Shown here piece after piece: positions 1 to 7,698 of a DNA stretch of 10,709 nt. The stretch is from contig JAEWTK010000163.1 of the NCBI GenBank assembly GCA_023459535.1, forward strand, positions 1 to 10,709, given 5' to 3'. The notes under the pieces are model-generated. The model was not told the origin of the DNA, ran no database searches, and worked only from the letters and a program-made list of their open reading frames with translations. The stretch is from Pseudomonadota bacterium (lineage in GTDB: Bacteria; Pseudomonadota; Gammaproteobacteria; Burkholderiales; Methylophilaceae). The translations under genes were made by a program, and so were the position numbers. Numbering within the stretch: the first letter of the stretch is position 1; each line of letters begins with the position of its first letter.

Positions 1-1119
1 CGTTATTACGAGCAGGATGATGAAAGCGTGCTGCCGCGCAACATCGCCACCTTCTCTGCTTTCCAGAACGCCATGAGCCTGGATGTGGCGATGGGCGGCT
101 CCACCAATACCGTGCTGCATCTGCTGGCGGCTGCACACGAAGCCGGTGTCGATTTCACGATGAGTGACATCGATGCCATTTCGCGCCGTGTGCCATGCCT
201 GTCCAAGGTGGCACCGGCGACGCAGAAATATCATATGGAAGATGTGCACCGTGCCGGTGGCGTCATGGGCATCCTGGCCGAGCTTAATCGTGCCGGTCTG
301 ATCCATCAGGAATGTTCTACCGTGCATAGTCCGACCATGGGCGATGCGCTCAAACGCTGGGACATCATGACCACCAGTGATGAAGAAGCGCTCAAGCTCT
401 ATCGCGCCGCCCCTGGTGGTATTACGACCACGATCGCATTCAGTCAGTCCATGCAGTGGCCTGATCTGGATACCGACCGCGCTGAAGGTTGCATCCGTGA
501 CAAGGCGCATGCCTATTCGCAGGATGGCGGTCTAGCCGTGTTGCACGGCAATATCGCGCTCGACGGTTGTATCGTCAAGACCGCCGGGGTAGATGACAGC
601 ATCCTCAAGTTCACCGGCCGTGCCCGCATCTTTGAATCGCAAGATGCTGCAGTTGAGGCGATTCTTGCCGATAAGATCATTGCAGGCGACGTTGTGGTGA
701 TTCGTTATGAAGGTCCACGCGGCGGCCCCGGCATGCAGGAGATGCTCTATCCGACCAGTTATCTGAAATCCAAGGGGCTTGGCAAGCAGTGCGCCTTGTT
801 GACCGATGGTAGATTCTCCGGCGGAACCTCGGGCTTGAGTATCGGCCACGCTTCGCCTGAAGCTGCCGAAGGTGGTGCTATCGGTCTGGTAGAAGAGGGC
901 GACACGATCGAGATCGATATCCCGGAGCGTCGCATTCATCTTGCCGTTTCGGTGGAGGAGCTGGAGCGCCGCCGTCAGGCCATGGAGGCCAAGGGCTCAA
1001 AGGCCTGGAAGCCGGTCAACCGTCAGCGCCAGGTTTCACCTGCGTTGCGTGCCTATGCGGCAATGAGTACCTCGGCGGCGCGTGGCGCCGTGCGGGATGT
1101 TTCACAAATAGAAAAATAA
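1..1119 (+). CDS. ilvD: Dihydroxy-acid dehydratase, 3' part (5' end outside window)
   Basis: This is the C-terminal 372 residues of dihydroxy-acid dehydratase, which dehydrates 2,3-dihydroxy-isovalerate and 2,3-dihydroxy-3-methylvalerate to the 2-keto acids in cytoplasmic valine and isoleucine synthesis. The frame is open from base 1 ([14 protein letters not shown]...), so the gene begins upstream. Compared with the roughly 616-residue E. coli enzyme, about 244 residues are missing, including the N-terminal region carrying the iron-sulfur cysteines. Visible family blocks are [64 protein letters not shown] and [20 protein letters not shown]. The last contains the IlvD/Edd signature with the serine-rich SGGTSG loop thought to hold the catalytic base. 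The near-continuous resemblance to E. coli IlvD makes it a true IlvD rather than Edd or a sugar-acid dehydratase. The truncation is only the window edge. The next gene follows after 54 bp in the same direction. Confidence 0.97.
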   Translation, partial: RYYEQDDESVLPRNIATFSAFQNAMSLDVAMGGSTNTVLHLLAAAHEAGVDFTMSDIDAISRRVPCLSKVAPATQKYHMEDVHRAGGVMGILAELNRAGLIHQECSTVHSPTMGDALKRWDIMTTSDEEALKLYRAAPGGITTTIAFSQSMQWPDLDTDRAEGCIRDKAHAYSQDGGLAVLHGNIALDGCIVKTAGVDDSILKFTGRARIFESQDAAVEAILADKIIAGDVVVIRYEGPRGGPGMQEMLYPTSYLKSKGLGKQCALLTDGRFSGGTSGLSIGHASPEAAEGGAIGLVEEGDTIEIDIPERRIHLAVSVEELERRRQAMEAKGSKAWKPVNRQRQVSPALRAYAAMSTSAARGAVRDVSQIEK

Positions 1120-1173
1120 CAAGAATATTTTGCATATCAATACTGAGTATTTGGTCAGGGAACTGGGGACACT

Positions 1174-2091
1174 ATGAGCTCGCTTCAATTGGTCGAAAAA
1201 GATATCCAGCTGGATCCGCATGTCAGCTTCTTTCTGGATGCGAATGGACTTAAATTTCTGGATATCGAAAACGATTTCGCCACTGCGAGAATCGCCATGC
1301 AGGGTGCCCATGTTATGTCCTGGCAGCCCAAGCATGAAACCGAGCCTGTGCTCTGGCTATCGGACCATGCCCGCTATATCCATGGCCGCTCGATACGTGG
1401 CGGCGTGCCGATCTGCTGGCCTTGGTTCGGCGCACACCCTACGGATAGCACGCTCTGTCCGCATGGCTTCGCCCGTGTCATGCCTTGGGATCTGATTGAA
1501 TCCAGCACCCTGGAAAACGGTGCTACCCGTTTGGTGCTGCAAATCATTAATACCCCGGTTGCACAGAAGCAGCTGTCCTATCCCTATGCGCTGACCCTGA
1601 CCATCGATGTCGGCGATACGCTGAAAATGGCCCTGTCGACGACCAATCGTGGCAACCAGCCATTCATGATCGGCGAAGCGTTGCATACCTATTTCAATGT
1701 GAGCGATGTCGAACAGATCGCACTGAGTGGTCTGGAAGGCGTCGAGTATTCGGACAAGGTGCTGAACTACGACCGTTATACGCAGCAGGGTATGGTCAGG
1801 TTCAATGGTGAATTCGATCGTGTCTATGTCAACACCAAGGATGTCTGCGTGATTGAGGATCCGGGATTCAACCGCGTCATCCGTATTGCCAAATCAGGTA
1901 GCAATACCACGGTGATCTGGACACCATGGGAAGAGAAAGCCCACCAACTGGGTGACATGGGCAATGATGACAGCTGGCGTCACATGATCTGTGTCGAATC
2001 GGCCAACGCGCTGGAAAACATGGTCATGATTCCGCCGAACCAGACACATACGCTGGAAATTGAATACGAGACTCAACCTCTGGAACGCTAA
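1174..2091 (+). CDS. D-hexose-6-phosphate mutarotase (YeaD-type aldose 1-epimerase family)
   Basis: This 305-residue protein is close in length to E. coli YeaD (294). The family interconverts the alpha and beta anomers of hexose 6-phosphates in the cytoplasm. Visible family blocks are IRGGVPICWPWFG (residues 74-86), HGFAR (97-101), GEALHTYFNVSDV with His171, GLEGVEYSDK (187-195), and MICVESANA with Glu275. In family terms His171 and Glu275 are the expected catalytic acid/base pair. The ATG at 1174 is preceded by GGGGAC at 1165-1170, a usable ribosome binding site. Translation from this ATG gives a full-length beta-sandwich domain with a short extra N-terminus. The stop codon TAA at 2089-2091 is also the left target duplication of the inserted element that begins at 2092. 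The physiological substrate is inferred from the family only. Confidence 0.93.
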   Translation: MSSLQLVEKDIQLDPHVSFFLDANGLKFLDIENDFATARIAMQGAHVMSWQPKHETEPVLWLSDHARYIHGRSIRGGVPICWPWFGAHPTDSTLCPHGFARVMPWDLIESSTLENGATRLVLQIINTPVAQKQLSYPYALTLTIDVGDTLKMALSTTNRGNQPFMIGEALHTYFNVSDVEQIALSGLEGVEYSDKVLNYDRYTQQGMVRFNGEFDRVYVNTKDVCVIEDPGFNRVIRIAKSGSNTTVIWTPWEEKAHQLGDMGNDDSWRHMICVESANALENMVMIPPNQTHTLEIEYETQPLER

Positions 2092-2356
2092 GGAAACACT
2101 GATTAAATGGTTACGCGGGCGAATTGCTGCGTTGCGCGGTACTCGCAACCTCGCTGTATACTGCAACTATGGCTTCGGCCGCTGCGCTTAACCTGCTATC
2201 GCAGGTTAGCCTACGCCGAAACACTGCGTTGGTTTTCTCGGCTGCTGCGTTCCGGGTGCCTTGTGGCGTCAGGCCGAGCTGCCATGGCAGCCGTCTTGAC
2301 GGACATGACCCTTGCGGTTGCACTTCATTCCGCTCACTCATTGAATCAGAGTTTCC
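2092..2356 (+). mobile_element. MITE-like non-autonomous element, long copy (265 bp)
   Basis: The left end GGAAACACTGATTAAATG and the inverted right end GGAAACTCTGATTCAATG match at 16 of 18 positions. The element is flanked by a direct duplication TAA at 2089-2091 and 2357-2359. It has no plausible transposase gene. A second, shorter copy lies at 9216-9358 on the other strand: the first 74 bp agree at about 67 positions, a 28-bp block (2236-2263) at 27, and the right 36 bp at most positions. Relative to that copy this one carries about 65 extra bp before 2236 and 57 extra bp at 2264-2320. The terminal repeats plus a 3-bp TAA duplication suggest mobilisation in trans by a transposase related to the IS5 family (IS1031/IS427-like, which duplicate short TNA/YTAR targets). 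That assignment is inference; the parent element is not in the window. It fills the entire gap between the two flanking genes. Confidence 0.85.
2174..2220 (+). other. Stem-loop inside the long MITE copy
   Basis: The inner arms AACCTGC (2190-2196) and GCAGGTT (2201-2207) pair perfectly around a TATC loop. They extend through GCT/AGC with one bulged T. Outer arms TTCGGC (2174-2179) and GCCGAA (2215-2220) are also complementary. The segment lies within the part absent from the short copy. No T-run follows, so it is not an obvious intrinsic terminator. A palindrome GCTGCCATGGCAGC (2278-2291) sits in the second extra segment. Confidence 0.6.
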
Positions 2357-2359
2357 TAA

Positions 2360-4384
2360 ATGTCTAACCGACTTGAGGCTGAGACCAGTCCCTACCTTTT
2401 GCAGCATGCAAATAATCCGGTCGACTGGTATCCCTGGGGTGAGGAAGCGCTCAAGTTAGCCAAACAACTGGACAAGCCGATTCTGTTGTCGATCGGCTAT
2501 TCCGCCTGCCACTGGTGCCATGTCATGGCGCACGAGTCGTTTGAAGACGATGAAGTCGCGGCAGTCATGAACCGGCATTTCATCAATATCAAGGTCGACC
2601 GCGAGGAGCGGCCGGATATCGACCAGATCTACCAGACTGCTCACCAGATGTTGTCGCAAGGCAATGGCGGCTGGCCGCTGACCGTGTTCCTGACGCCGGA
2701 TCAGCAGCCTTTTTTCAGCGGCACCTATTTCCCCAAGACGCCACGCTATCAGTTACCCGCATTCCCTGATCTGGTTCGTCACATCGCCGAGTTCTATCAT
2801 CAGCGCAAAGCCGACCTGGCAGAGCAGAACCATCAGTTGATGCAGGCCATGGCGCGCACGGTGCCGACCGCCAGCCCTGAGTTGACAGCAGGTGAGGATG
2901 CGCTGAGGCTGGGCTTCGAGCAGCTCCGGGGTACTTTCGATTTCACCTATGGCGGTTTTGGCACGGCCCCCAAGTTCCCCAACCATGCCGATATTGCATT
3001 ATTGTTGCGTGCGGCCCATGCTGGAAATACCGAAGCCGGCAACATGGCATTGCAGATGCTGCAGAGCATGGCGGCCGGTGGCATCTATGATCAGCTGGGT
3101 GGCGGCTTCTGCCGTTACAGCGTCGATGAGCGTTGGGCCATTCCGCATTTCGAGAAAATGCTCTATGACAACGGTCAGCTGCTTAGCCTTTATGCTGATG
3201 GCTGGCAGTTGCTTGAGGATAAAGCCGGCTCGCTGGCGCAACGCTTTGTTTCCGTGATCGAGGAAACCATGGGCTGGCTCTTGCGCGAGATGCGCTCGCC
3301 GGCCGGCGCGTTTTATTCATCGCTGGATGCCGACTCGCTCAATTCGCAGGGCAAGAGCGAAGAAGGCCGGTTCTACGTCTGGCAGCGTGACGAAGTGCGC
3401 GAATTGCTGACGCCGGAAGAATATGCAGTCGCAGCACGCTGTCTGGGACTCGACCGGACGGCCAATTTTGAAGGGCATGACTGGCATCTTTTTCAGGCTG
3501 CGGAGCCAGCGGACGAGGAGGTGGCGCTGTTACAGAGTGCCAAGGCCAAGTTGTTTGCTGCCCGTGAGAAGCGTATTCGTCCGGGTCGTGATGACAAATT
3601 GCTGACCAGTTGGAATGCGCTGGCGATCAAGGGTATCGCGCGCGCAGCCCGCGTGCTGGAGCGGCCGGACTGGGTAGCCGTGGCACAGCAGGCCCTGGAT
3701 TTCGTTCGGGACAAGCTCTGGGTCGATGGGCGGCTGCTCGCTACCTGCAAGGATGAAACTGCTCATCTCAATGCCTATCTGGATGACTATGCCTTCCTGC
3801 TTGAGGCCCTGCTGGAACTCATGCAGGCGGATTATCGGGAGCAGGATATGCGCTTCGCATGCGAACTAGCGGATGCCCTGCTGGCCGGGTTCGAGAGCGA
3901 TGCAGGTGGCTTCTATTTCACCAGCCACAGTCATGAGGTGCTGATCCACCGCCCCAAACAGGCTTACGACAATGCGACGCCGAGTGGTAACGGCATCGCG
4001 GCGGTGGCCTTGCAGCGTTTGGGTCACGTGCTCGGTGAGCAGCGTTATCTGCAGGCGGCAGTAAACACCTTGAAGGCTTTTGACCGGGTATTGGTGCACA
4101 GCCCGGCCGCATGCCCTAGTTTATTGCTGGCGCTGGAAGAGTTTCTGCGTCCGCCAACCGTTTTGATACTGCGCGGCGCAGCCAGCCAGATGGCTGGCTG
4201 GCAAAACCGGCTGAATCAGGATTATCAGCCGCATCTTCTCTGTTTTGCGCTGGGTGAGTCAGTGGACCAACTGCCACCGACCTTGTCACGCGAATTCAAA
4301 AATGATGTCAACGCATGGGTATGTCGTGGCGTTATGTGTATGCCCGCGATAGACCGTCTGGATGTTTTGCTGGAAAAGCTGTAA
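2360..4384 (+). CDS. YyaL/SPATA20-type protein: thioredoxin-like domain plus alpha/alpha-barrel domain
   Basis: This 674-residue cytoplasmic protein of the DUF255 family matches the family's usual length. The N-terminal thioredoxin-like domain starts with the hallmark [18 protein letters not shown] (residues 10-27), then [18 protein letters not shown] with the CxxC pair Cys50/Cys53, [11 protein letters not shown] (78-88), and [11 protein letters not shown] with the expected cis-proline Pro106. The C-terminal part has blocks such as [43 protein letters not shown] and [11 protein letters not shown], typical of the six-hairpin (alpha/alpha) toroid related to N-acylglucosamine 2-epimerases and glycoside hydrolases. 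The true activity of this widespread family is not established, so no reaction is assigned. The ATG follows the MITE's right TAA duplication directly. A weak AGAG at 2348-2351, inside the element, is the only Shine-Dalgarno-like sequence. No clear terminator follows the gene. Confidence 0.93.
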   Translation: MSNRLEAETSPYLLQHANNPVDWYPWGEEALKLAKQLDKPILLSIGYSACHWCHVMAHESFEDDEVAAVMNRHFINIKVDREERPDIDQIYQTAHQMLSQGNGGWPLTVFLTPDQQPFFSGTYFPKTPRYQLPAFPDLVRHIAEFYHQRKADLAEQNHQLMQAMARTVPTASPELTAGEDALRLGFEQLRGTFDFTYGGFGTAPKFPNHADIALLLRAAHAGNTEAGNMALQMLQSMAAGGIYDQLGGGFCRYSVDERWAIPHFEKMLYDNGQLLSLYADGWQLLEDKAGSLAQRFVSVIEETMGWLLREMRSPAGAFYSSLDADSLNSQGKSEEGRFYVWQRDEVRELLTPEEYAVAARCLGLDRTANFEGHDWHLFQAAEPADEEVALLQSAKAKLFAAREKRIRPGRDDKLLTSWNALAIKGIARAARVLERPDWVAVAQQALDFVRDKLWVDGRLLATCKDETAHLNAYLDDYAFLLEALLELMQADYREQDMRFACELADALLAGFESDAGGFYFTSHSHEVLIHRPKQAYDNATPSGNGIAAVALQRLGHVLGEQRYLQAAVNTLKAFDRVLVHSPAACPSLLLALEEFLRPPTVLILRGAASQMAGWQNRLNQDYQPHLLCFALGESVDQLPPTLSREFKNDVNAWVCRGVMCMPAIDRLDVLLEKL

Positions 4385-4396
4385 CACTGGCTGGAC

Positions 4397-4438
4397 TTGA
4401 TTTAAGTCATTCTCAGAACTTCCAAACATGGGTATCAT
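4397..4438 (+). promoter_or_regulatory. Candidate FNR/ANR-type promoter of the cytochrome c gene
   Basis: TTGAT-TTAA-GTCAT at 4397-4410 resembles the FNR/CRP-family dyad TTGATnnnnATCAA: the left half is perfect and the right half agrees at 3 of 5 positions. A good -10 hexamer TATCAT lies at 4433-4438, predicting a start near 4445. The dyad centre (4403.5) is then 41.5 bp upstream, the class II activator position, and no good -35 hexamer is needed. It would give a leader of about 73 nt for the cytochrome gene and fits oxygen-responsive control of a small periplasmic cytochrome. This is sequence inference only; the weak right half-site limits confidence. Confidence 0.42.
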
Positions 4439-4517
4439 TCGAATGTTGCAAATGTAGTAAAACGGTTGTGTTTGAATTACTTGAGACGTCTTAAAAGATC
4501 GAGTTGAAGGAGATAGC

Positions 4518-4838
4518 ATGAAAGCAACAATCATGACGATTGCCGCCGCCGGTACCTTGATGCTGGCTGTTCAGGCAAACGCGGCAGATCCGGCTGAAGC
4601 TCTGGCACAAAAGAGCGGCTGTCTGGCTTGCCACAGTGTTTCACAGAAAGTCCTCGGCCCAGCCTACAAGGATATTGCTGCCAAGTACAAGGGCGACAAG
4701 ACCGCTGAAGCCAAGTTGATCGATAAGGTCAAAAAGGGCGGTAGTGGCGTTTGGGGTCCTATCCCGATGCCTGCGAACAGCCCGCAAGTTAAAGATGCAG
4801 ATATCAAGACTATCGTTCAGTGGATCCTGAAGATGTAA
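4518..4838 (+). CDS. Periplasmic class I cytochrome c (c551/c552 type)
   Basis: This 106-residue precursor of a small soluble monoheme cytochrome carries electrons in the periplasm between a quinol-oxidising complex and a terminal oxidase or reductase. Residues 1-22 form a signal peptide with a short positive start, a hydrophobic core and cleavage after ANA, leaving about 84 residues, normal for the c551/c552 family. The heme site is CLACH (Cys35, Cys38, His39), and the sixth ligand is expected to be Met84 in the PIPMPAN loop, as in c551. The block VLGPAYKDIAAKY follows the heme motif and WILKM ends the last helix. A strong ribosome site, AAGGAGAT, ends about 4 nt before the ATG. The gene looks monocistronic, with its own candidate promoter and a terminator downstream. 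The redox partner cannot be told from the sequence. Confidence 0.95.
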   Translation: MKATIMTIAAAGTLMLAVQANAADPAEALAQKSGCLACHSVSQKVLGPAYKDIAAKYKGDKTAEAKLIDKVKKGGSGVWGPIPMPANSPQVKDADIKTIVQWILKM

Positions 4839-4871
4839 TTGATTACAGGCTGGATATCAGTCTGTCGTAGC

Positions 4872-4900
4872 AAAGCCAGTCCAAAAGACTGGCTTTTTTA
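4872..4900 (+). terminator. Rho-independent terminator after the cytochrome c gene
   Basis: AAAGCCAGTC (4872-4881), a CAAAA loop and GACTGGCTTT (4887-4896) form a perfect 10-bp stem, followed by further T residues on the + strand. It lies 34 bp after the cytochrome stop, between two convergent genes. On the minus strand the stem is followed by only a short T-run (GCTTTGC), so termination of the leftward transporter transcript there would be weaker. Confidence 0.9.
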
Positions 4901-4920
4901 TTGTCTGCGTTTCGGGATAT

Positions 4921-6282
4921 CTAGCTGCCGATGAGGCCGATCAGGGACAGGAAGATGAGGACGATGGCGAGCGGTGAAATGTAACGGATGATGAAGCGCC
5001 AGACGGCGTAAGCGCGCGGTTGCAGGCCTAGTTCTTCCCGCACATGCTGCGTGCGCATGACCCAGCCGGCGAACAGCGCCATCATGAGCCCGCCCAGCGG
5101 CAGTAGAACGGTCGTGGTCAGTTTGTCCAGGGTGTCGAAGATACCGAGTCCGAAGACGATCTGCACATCCTGCCAGAGATTAAAGGACAGCACCACGCCG
5201 ATGCCCAGTAGCCAGGTGCAGAAACCGATCAGGCAAGCGGCAGCGGAGCGTGAAACACTTGTATTCTCCGTAATCCAGGCGGCAGCTGGCTCGATCAGAG
5301 AGATGGAGGAGGTCCAGGCGGCGAAGGTAACCAGCACGAAAAACAGTGTGCCGACCACTTGCCCGCCCCACATCTGGCCGAATGCCAGTGGCAGGGTCTG
5401 GAAAATGAGACCGGGACCAGCGCTCGGGTCCAATTGATGTTCGAATACCAGCGCGTAGATAGTGAGGCCGGCCAGCAGGGCAACCAGCGTATCGGCGATG
5501 GCAATGTAGAACGAGGTGCGGACGATGGAGACATGGCGTTGCAGGTAAGAGCCGTAGACCATGACTGCTCCCATGCCGAGACTGAGCGAGAAGAAAGCGT
5601 GCCCGAGTGCTGACAGGGCAGCCTGCGGCGTGACTTTGGAGAAGTCCGGCGTGAACATGAAATCAAGTGCGCGGCCGAAACTGCCTTCGACCATGCTGTA
5701 GACCAGTAGCAGCAACAGAATCGCGAACAGCGAAGGCATGAGGATCTTGCTGGCTTTCTCGAGGCCGTGGTTGACACCGCGGGCCACTACCCAGACTGTC
5801 ATGGCCGTGAACAGGGTGTGCCAGAACAGCAGGGAAGAGGCTGAGGCCAGCATGCCGCTGAACATGTTGCCGACGGCTGTACTGTCGGCGCCGTTGAAAT
5901 CGCCAGCCAGCGCGTGCAGGATATAGCGGATGACCCAGCCGCCAATGACGCTGTAGAAAGTCAGGATCAGTACCCCGGTCAACACACCAATCAACCCGAC
6001 CCAGCGCCATTGCGGCGAGGCCGATGCCTCTCGCGCGAGACGCAGCATGCCGTCAGCCGGGTTCTTCTGGGCGCGGCGGCCGAGCATGATTTCGCACATC
6101 ATGAGCGGGATGCCGACCAGCAGGATGCAGCCGAGAAAAACCAGCACGAAGGCGCTACCGCCATTGACGCCGGTCATATAGGGAAATTTCCAGATGTTGC
6201 CGAGGCCGATAGCAGAACCGGCGGTAGCCAGGACAAAGGTCCAGCGGTTGCTCCAGGCGCTTCTGCTGCTCGGCTCGTTCAT
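4921..6282 (-). CDS. Sodium-dependent transporter, neurotransmitter:sodium symporter (NSS) family
   Basis: This 453-residue inner-membrane protein uses the sodium gradient to import a small substrate, usually an amino acid. TM1 has the family hallmark GSAIGLGNIWKFPY (residues 22-35) with the unwound GLGN segment, followed by NGGSAF and LLVGIPLMMCEI. TM3 has YSVIGGWVIRYI (110-121). TM6 has FFSLSLGMGAVMVYGSYL (230-247). TM8 has AAWTSSISLIEP (321-332), whose Thr324/Ser325 align with the Na2-site Thr354/Ser355 of LeuT. The length suits the 11-helix bacterial subgroup rather than 12-helix LeuT. The ATG (6280-6282) overlaps the TGA stop of the preceding symporter gene in an ATGA, so the two are probably translationally coupled. 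The substrate cannot be assigned: LeuT, MhsT, TnaT and Tyt1 show that the family covers Leu, Trp, Tyr and other hydrophobic amino acids. Confidence 0.94.
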   Translation of the reverse strand: MNEPSSRSAWSNRWTFVLATAGSAIGLGNIWKFPYMTGVNGGSAFVLVFLGCILLVGIPLMMCEIMLGRRAQKNPADGMLRLAREASASPQWRWVGLIGVLTGVLILTFYSVIGGWVIRYILHALAGDFNGADSTAVGNMFSGMLASASSLLFWHTLFTAMTVWVVARGVNHGLEKASKILMPSLFAILLLLLVYSMVEGSFGRALDFMFTPDFSKVTPQAALSALGHAFFSLSLGMGAVMVYGSYLQRHVSIVRTSFYIAIADTLVALLAGLTIYALVFEHQLDPSAGPGLIFQTLPLAFGQMWGGQVVGTLFFVLVTFAAWTSSISLIEPAAAWITENTSVSRSAAACLIGFCTWLLGIGVVLSFNLWQDVQIVFGLGIFDTLDKLTTTVLLPLGGLMMALFAGWVMRTQHVREELGLQPRAYAVWRFIIRYISPLAIVLIFLSLIGLIGS

Positions 6283-7616
6283 TCCAGACGCTCTCCGCTC
6301 TTGAAGAATCGCTCCGTTTCGCTTTTGACGATGCGTGAAAGCAGCAACAAGCCGATCAGGTTGGGAATCGCCATCATGCCGTTCATCAGATCGGAGAAAT
6401 TCCAGACGAATTCAAGACTGACCATGGCGCCAACGATAACGGCAGCAATGAAGAAAATACGGAAAATGCGGATGGCTCTGCTACCCATGAGGTATTCCAC
6501 CGCTTTTTCACCGTAATAACTCCAGCCGATCAGGGTGGAAAAGGCAAACAGTGCAGTGGCCAGGGTGACGATGACTTCGCCCGTGTATCCGAGAGTCTCG
6601 CCCATGCTGGCACTGGTCAGCTGTCCTGCGCTGATGCCGCTTAGCCAGGAGTCTGCGGTCAGGATGACCAATGCAGTCATCGTGCAGATGACCAGGGTGT
6701 CGATGAAGGTCTGCGTCATGCTGACCAGCGCCTGTTTGACTGGATCGTTGGTGCGAGCTGCTGCGGCAGCGATCGGCGCCGAACCGAGGCCGGACTCATT
6801 GGAGAATACGCCACGGGCGACGCCAAACCGGATGGCTGCTGCGACCGCTGCGCCGGCAAAACCACCGCTCGCGGCAATCGGTGCAAAGGCGTGGTTGAAG
6901 ATGAGGCCGAAGGCTGCCGGTACTTTGTCGATATTGAGCGCGAGTGCCAGCAGTGCGGTGCCGACATAGGCGACGATCATGAATGGCACCAGGAACGAAG
7001 TGAAACGGCCGATGGATTTGATACCGCCGAGTATCACCAGTGCGGTCAGCAGCATGAGGACGACACCGGTGACCCAGGGGGCGATATCGAAGGAACTGCT
7101 GAGGATGGTAGCGGCGGCATTGGCTTGCGTCATGTTACCGATGCCGAAGGCGGCCAGTGCGGTGAAAATGGCGAACAGGGTAGCGAGCCAGGGCAGGCCT
7201 GCTCCCTTTGCGATGTAATACATGGGGCCACCACGCATGCCGTGCGGACCTTCCTCCCGGTATTTGATGGCGAGTACCGCTTCGGCGTATTTGGTCGCCA
7301 TGCCGACCAGTCCGGTCATCCACATCCAGAATACGGCACCCGGTCCGCCCAGCGTGATGGCGGTGGCAACGCCAACGATGTTGCCGATACCGACGGTGGC
7401 GGCGAGCGCCGTCATCAACGCAGCAAAGTGGCTGATGTCGCCTTTGCCGTGCATTTCCTTGTGAAAGATCATGCGTAACGCCATGGGCAGGGCGCGGAAC
7501 TGCAGGCCCTTGAGCAGGATGGTGAGGTAGATGCCGGTGCCCACCAGCAGGATCAGCATGGGAGGTCCCCACACCCAGCCGGAGAGTGTGGCGACAAGTT
7601 TTTCAGCGGCATTCAT
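6279..7616 (-). CDS. Sodium:alanine/glycine symporter, AGCS family
   Basis: This 445-residue multi-pass inner-membrane protein belongs to the alanine/glycine:cation symporter family (AlsT, DagA, YaaJ). Visible are LAATVGIGNIVGVATAI (71-87), the family signature GGPGAVFWMWMTGLVG (90-105), GPHGMRGGPMYYI (123-135) and GVFSNESGLGSAPIAAAAA (269-287), plus the C-terminal LMNGMMAIPNLIGLLLLSRIV. Members take up alanine or glycine with sodium; the exact substrate here is not visible. The gene starts 82 bp from hemF, with a TATAAT -10 candidate in the gap, and the NSS transporter starts inside its stop codon. The pair therefore forms a two-gene transcription unit of two unrelated sodium-coupled transporters. 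The ribosome site is modest: AGGGAAA followed by an A-rich spacer before the ATG. Confidence 0.94.
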   Translation of the reverse strand: MNAAEKLVATLSGWVWGPPMLILLVGTGIYLTILLKGLQFRALPMALRMIFHKEMHGKGDISHFAALMTALAATVGIGNIVGVATAITLGGPGAVFWMWMTGLVGMATKYAEAVLAIKYREEGPHGMRGGPMYYIAKGAGLPWLATLFAIFTALAAFGIGNMTQANAAATILSSSFDIAPWVTGVVLMLLTALVILGGIKSIGRFTSFLVPFMIVAYVGTALLALALNIDKVPAAFGLIFNHAFAPIAASGGFAGAAVAAAIRFGVARGVFSNESGLGSAPIAAAAARTNDPVKQALVSMTQTFIDTLVICTMTALVILTADSWLSGISAGQLTSASMGETLGYTGEVIVTLATALFAFSTLIGWSYYGEKAVEYLMGSRAIRIFRIFFIAAVIVGAMVSLEFVWNFSDLMNGMMAIPNLIGLLLLSRIVKSETERFFKSGERLE

Positions 7617-7652
7617 GTTTTTTTGTTTTCCCTGGGTGCGGCTACAGGGTTG

Positions 7653-7681
7653 ATTATAGACAGATTTGTCGCATCAATGAC
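7653..7681 (-). promoter_or_regulatory. Candidate promoter of the two-transporter operon
   Basis: On the minus strand a perfect TATAAT -10 box lies at 7653-7658, predicting a start near 7646, about 30 nt upstream of the symporter ATG. The -35 position with a 17-bp spacer (7676-7681) reads GTCATT, a poor match. TTGATG is present at 7672-7677 but only 13 bp away. A short inverted repeat, GACA(AATC)TGTC, occupies 7659-7670 between the boxes and could be an operator. The gap has no terminator for the upstream hemF transcript, so read-through from hemF is possible. Confidence 0.42.
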
Positions 7682-7698
7682 AGCCCGCCTTGGTTTAA

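Noticed and set aside
1..1119. Possible truncation or pseudogene status of ilvD.
   Set aside because: The frame is open from base 1 and matches the family without interruption to the normal C-terminus; the missing start is only the window boundary.
1140..1150. The short palindrome ATACTGAGTAT between ilvD and the mutarotase gene.
   Set aside because: The arms are only 5 bp, with no T-run and no clear promoter around them; this could be chance.
2092..2356. The intergenic segment read as a riboswitch or structured leader of the downstream gene.
   Set aside because: The same sequence recurs next to unrelated genes (purD/tsaC) with inverted ends and target duplications, which is better explained as a mobile element.
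2107..2367. Small open frames inside the long MITE that could be annotated as hypothetical proteins (a similar frame ends in the short copy).
   Set aside because: The translated tails are alike in both copies only because the DNA repeat is shared. There is no domain or ribosome site, and the copies differ by internal deletions that would disrupt a protein.
6891..7478. A 195-codon open frame on the + strand opposite the AGCS symporter.
   Set aside because: Its Asp/Glu/Gly/His-rich translation is what the complement of membrane-protein codons gives. The minus-strand frame has clear family motifs.
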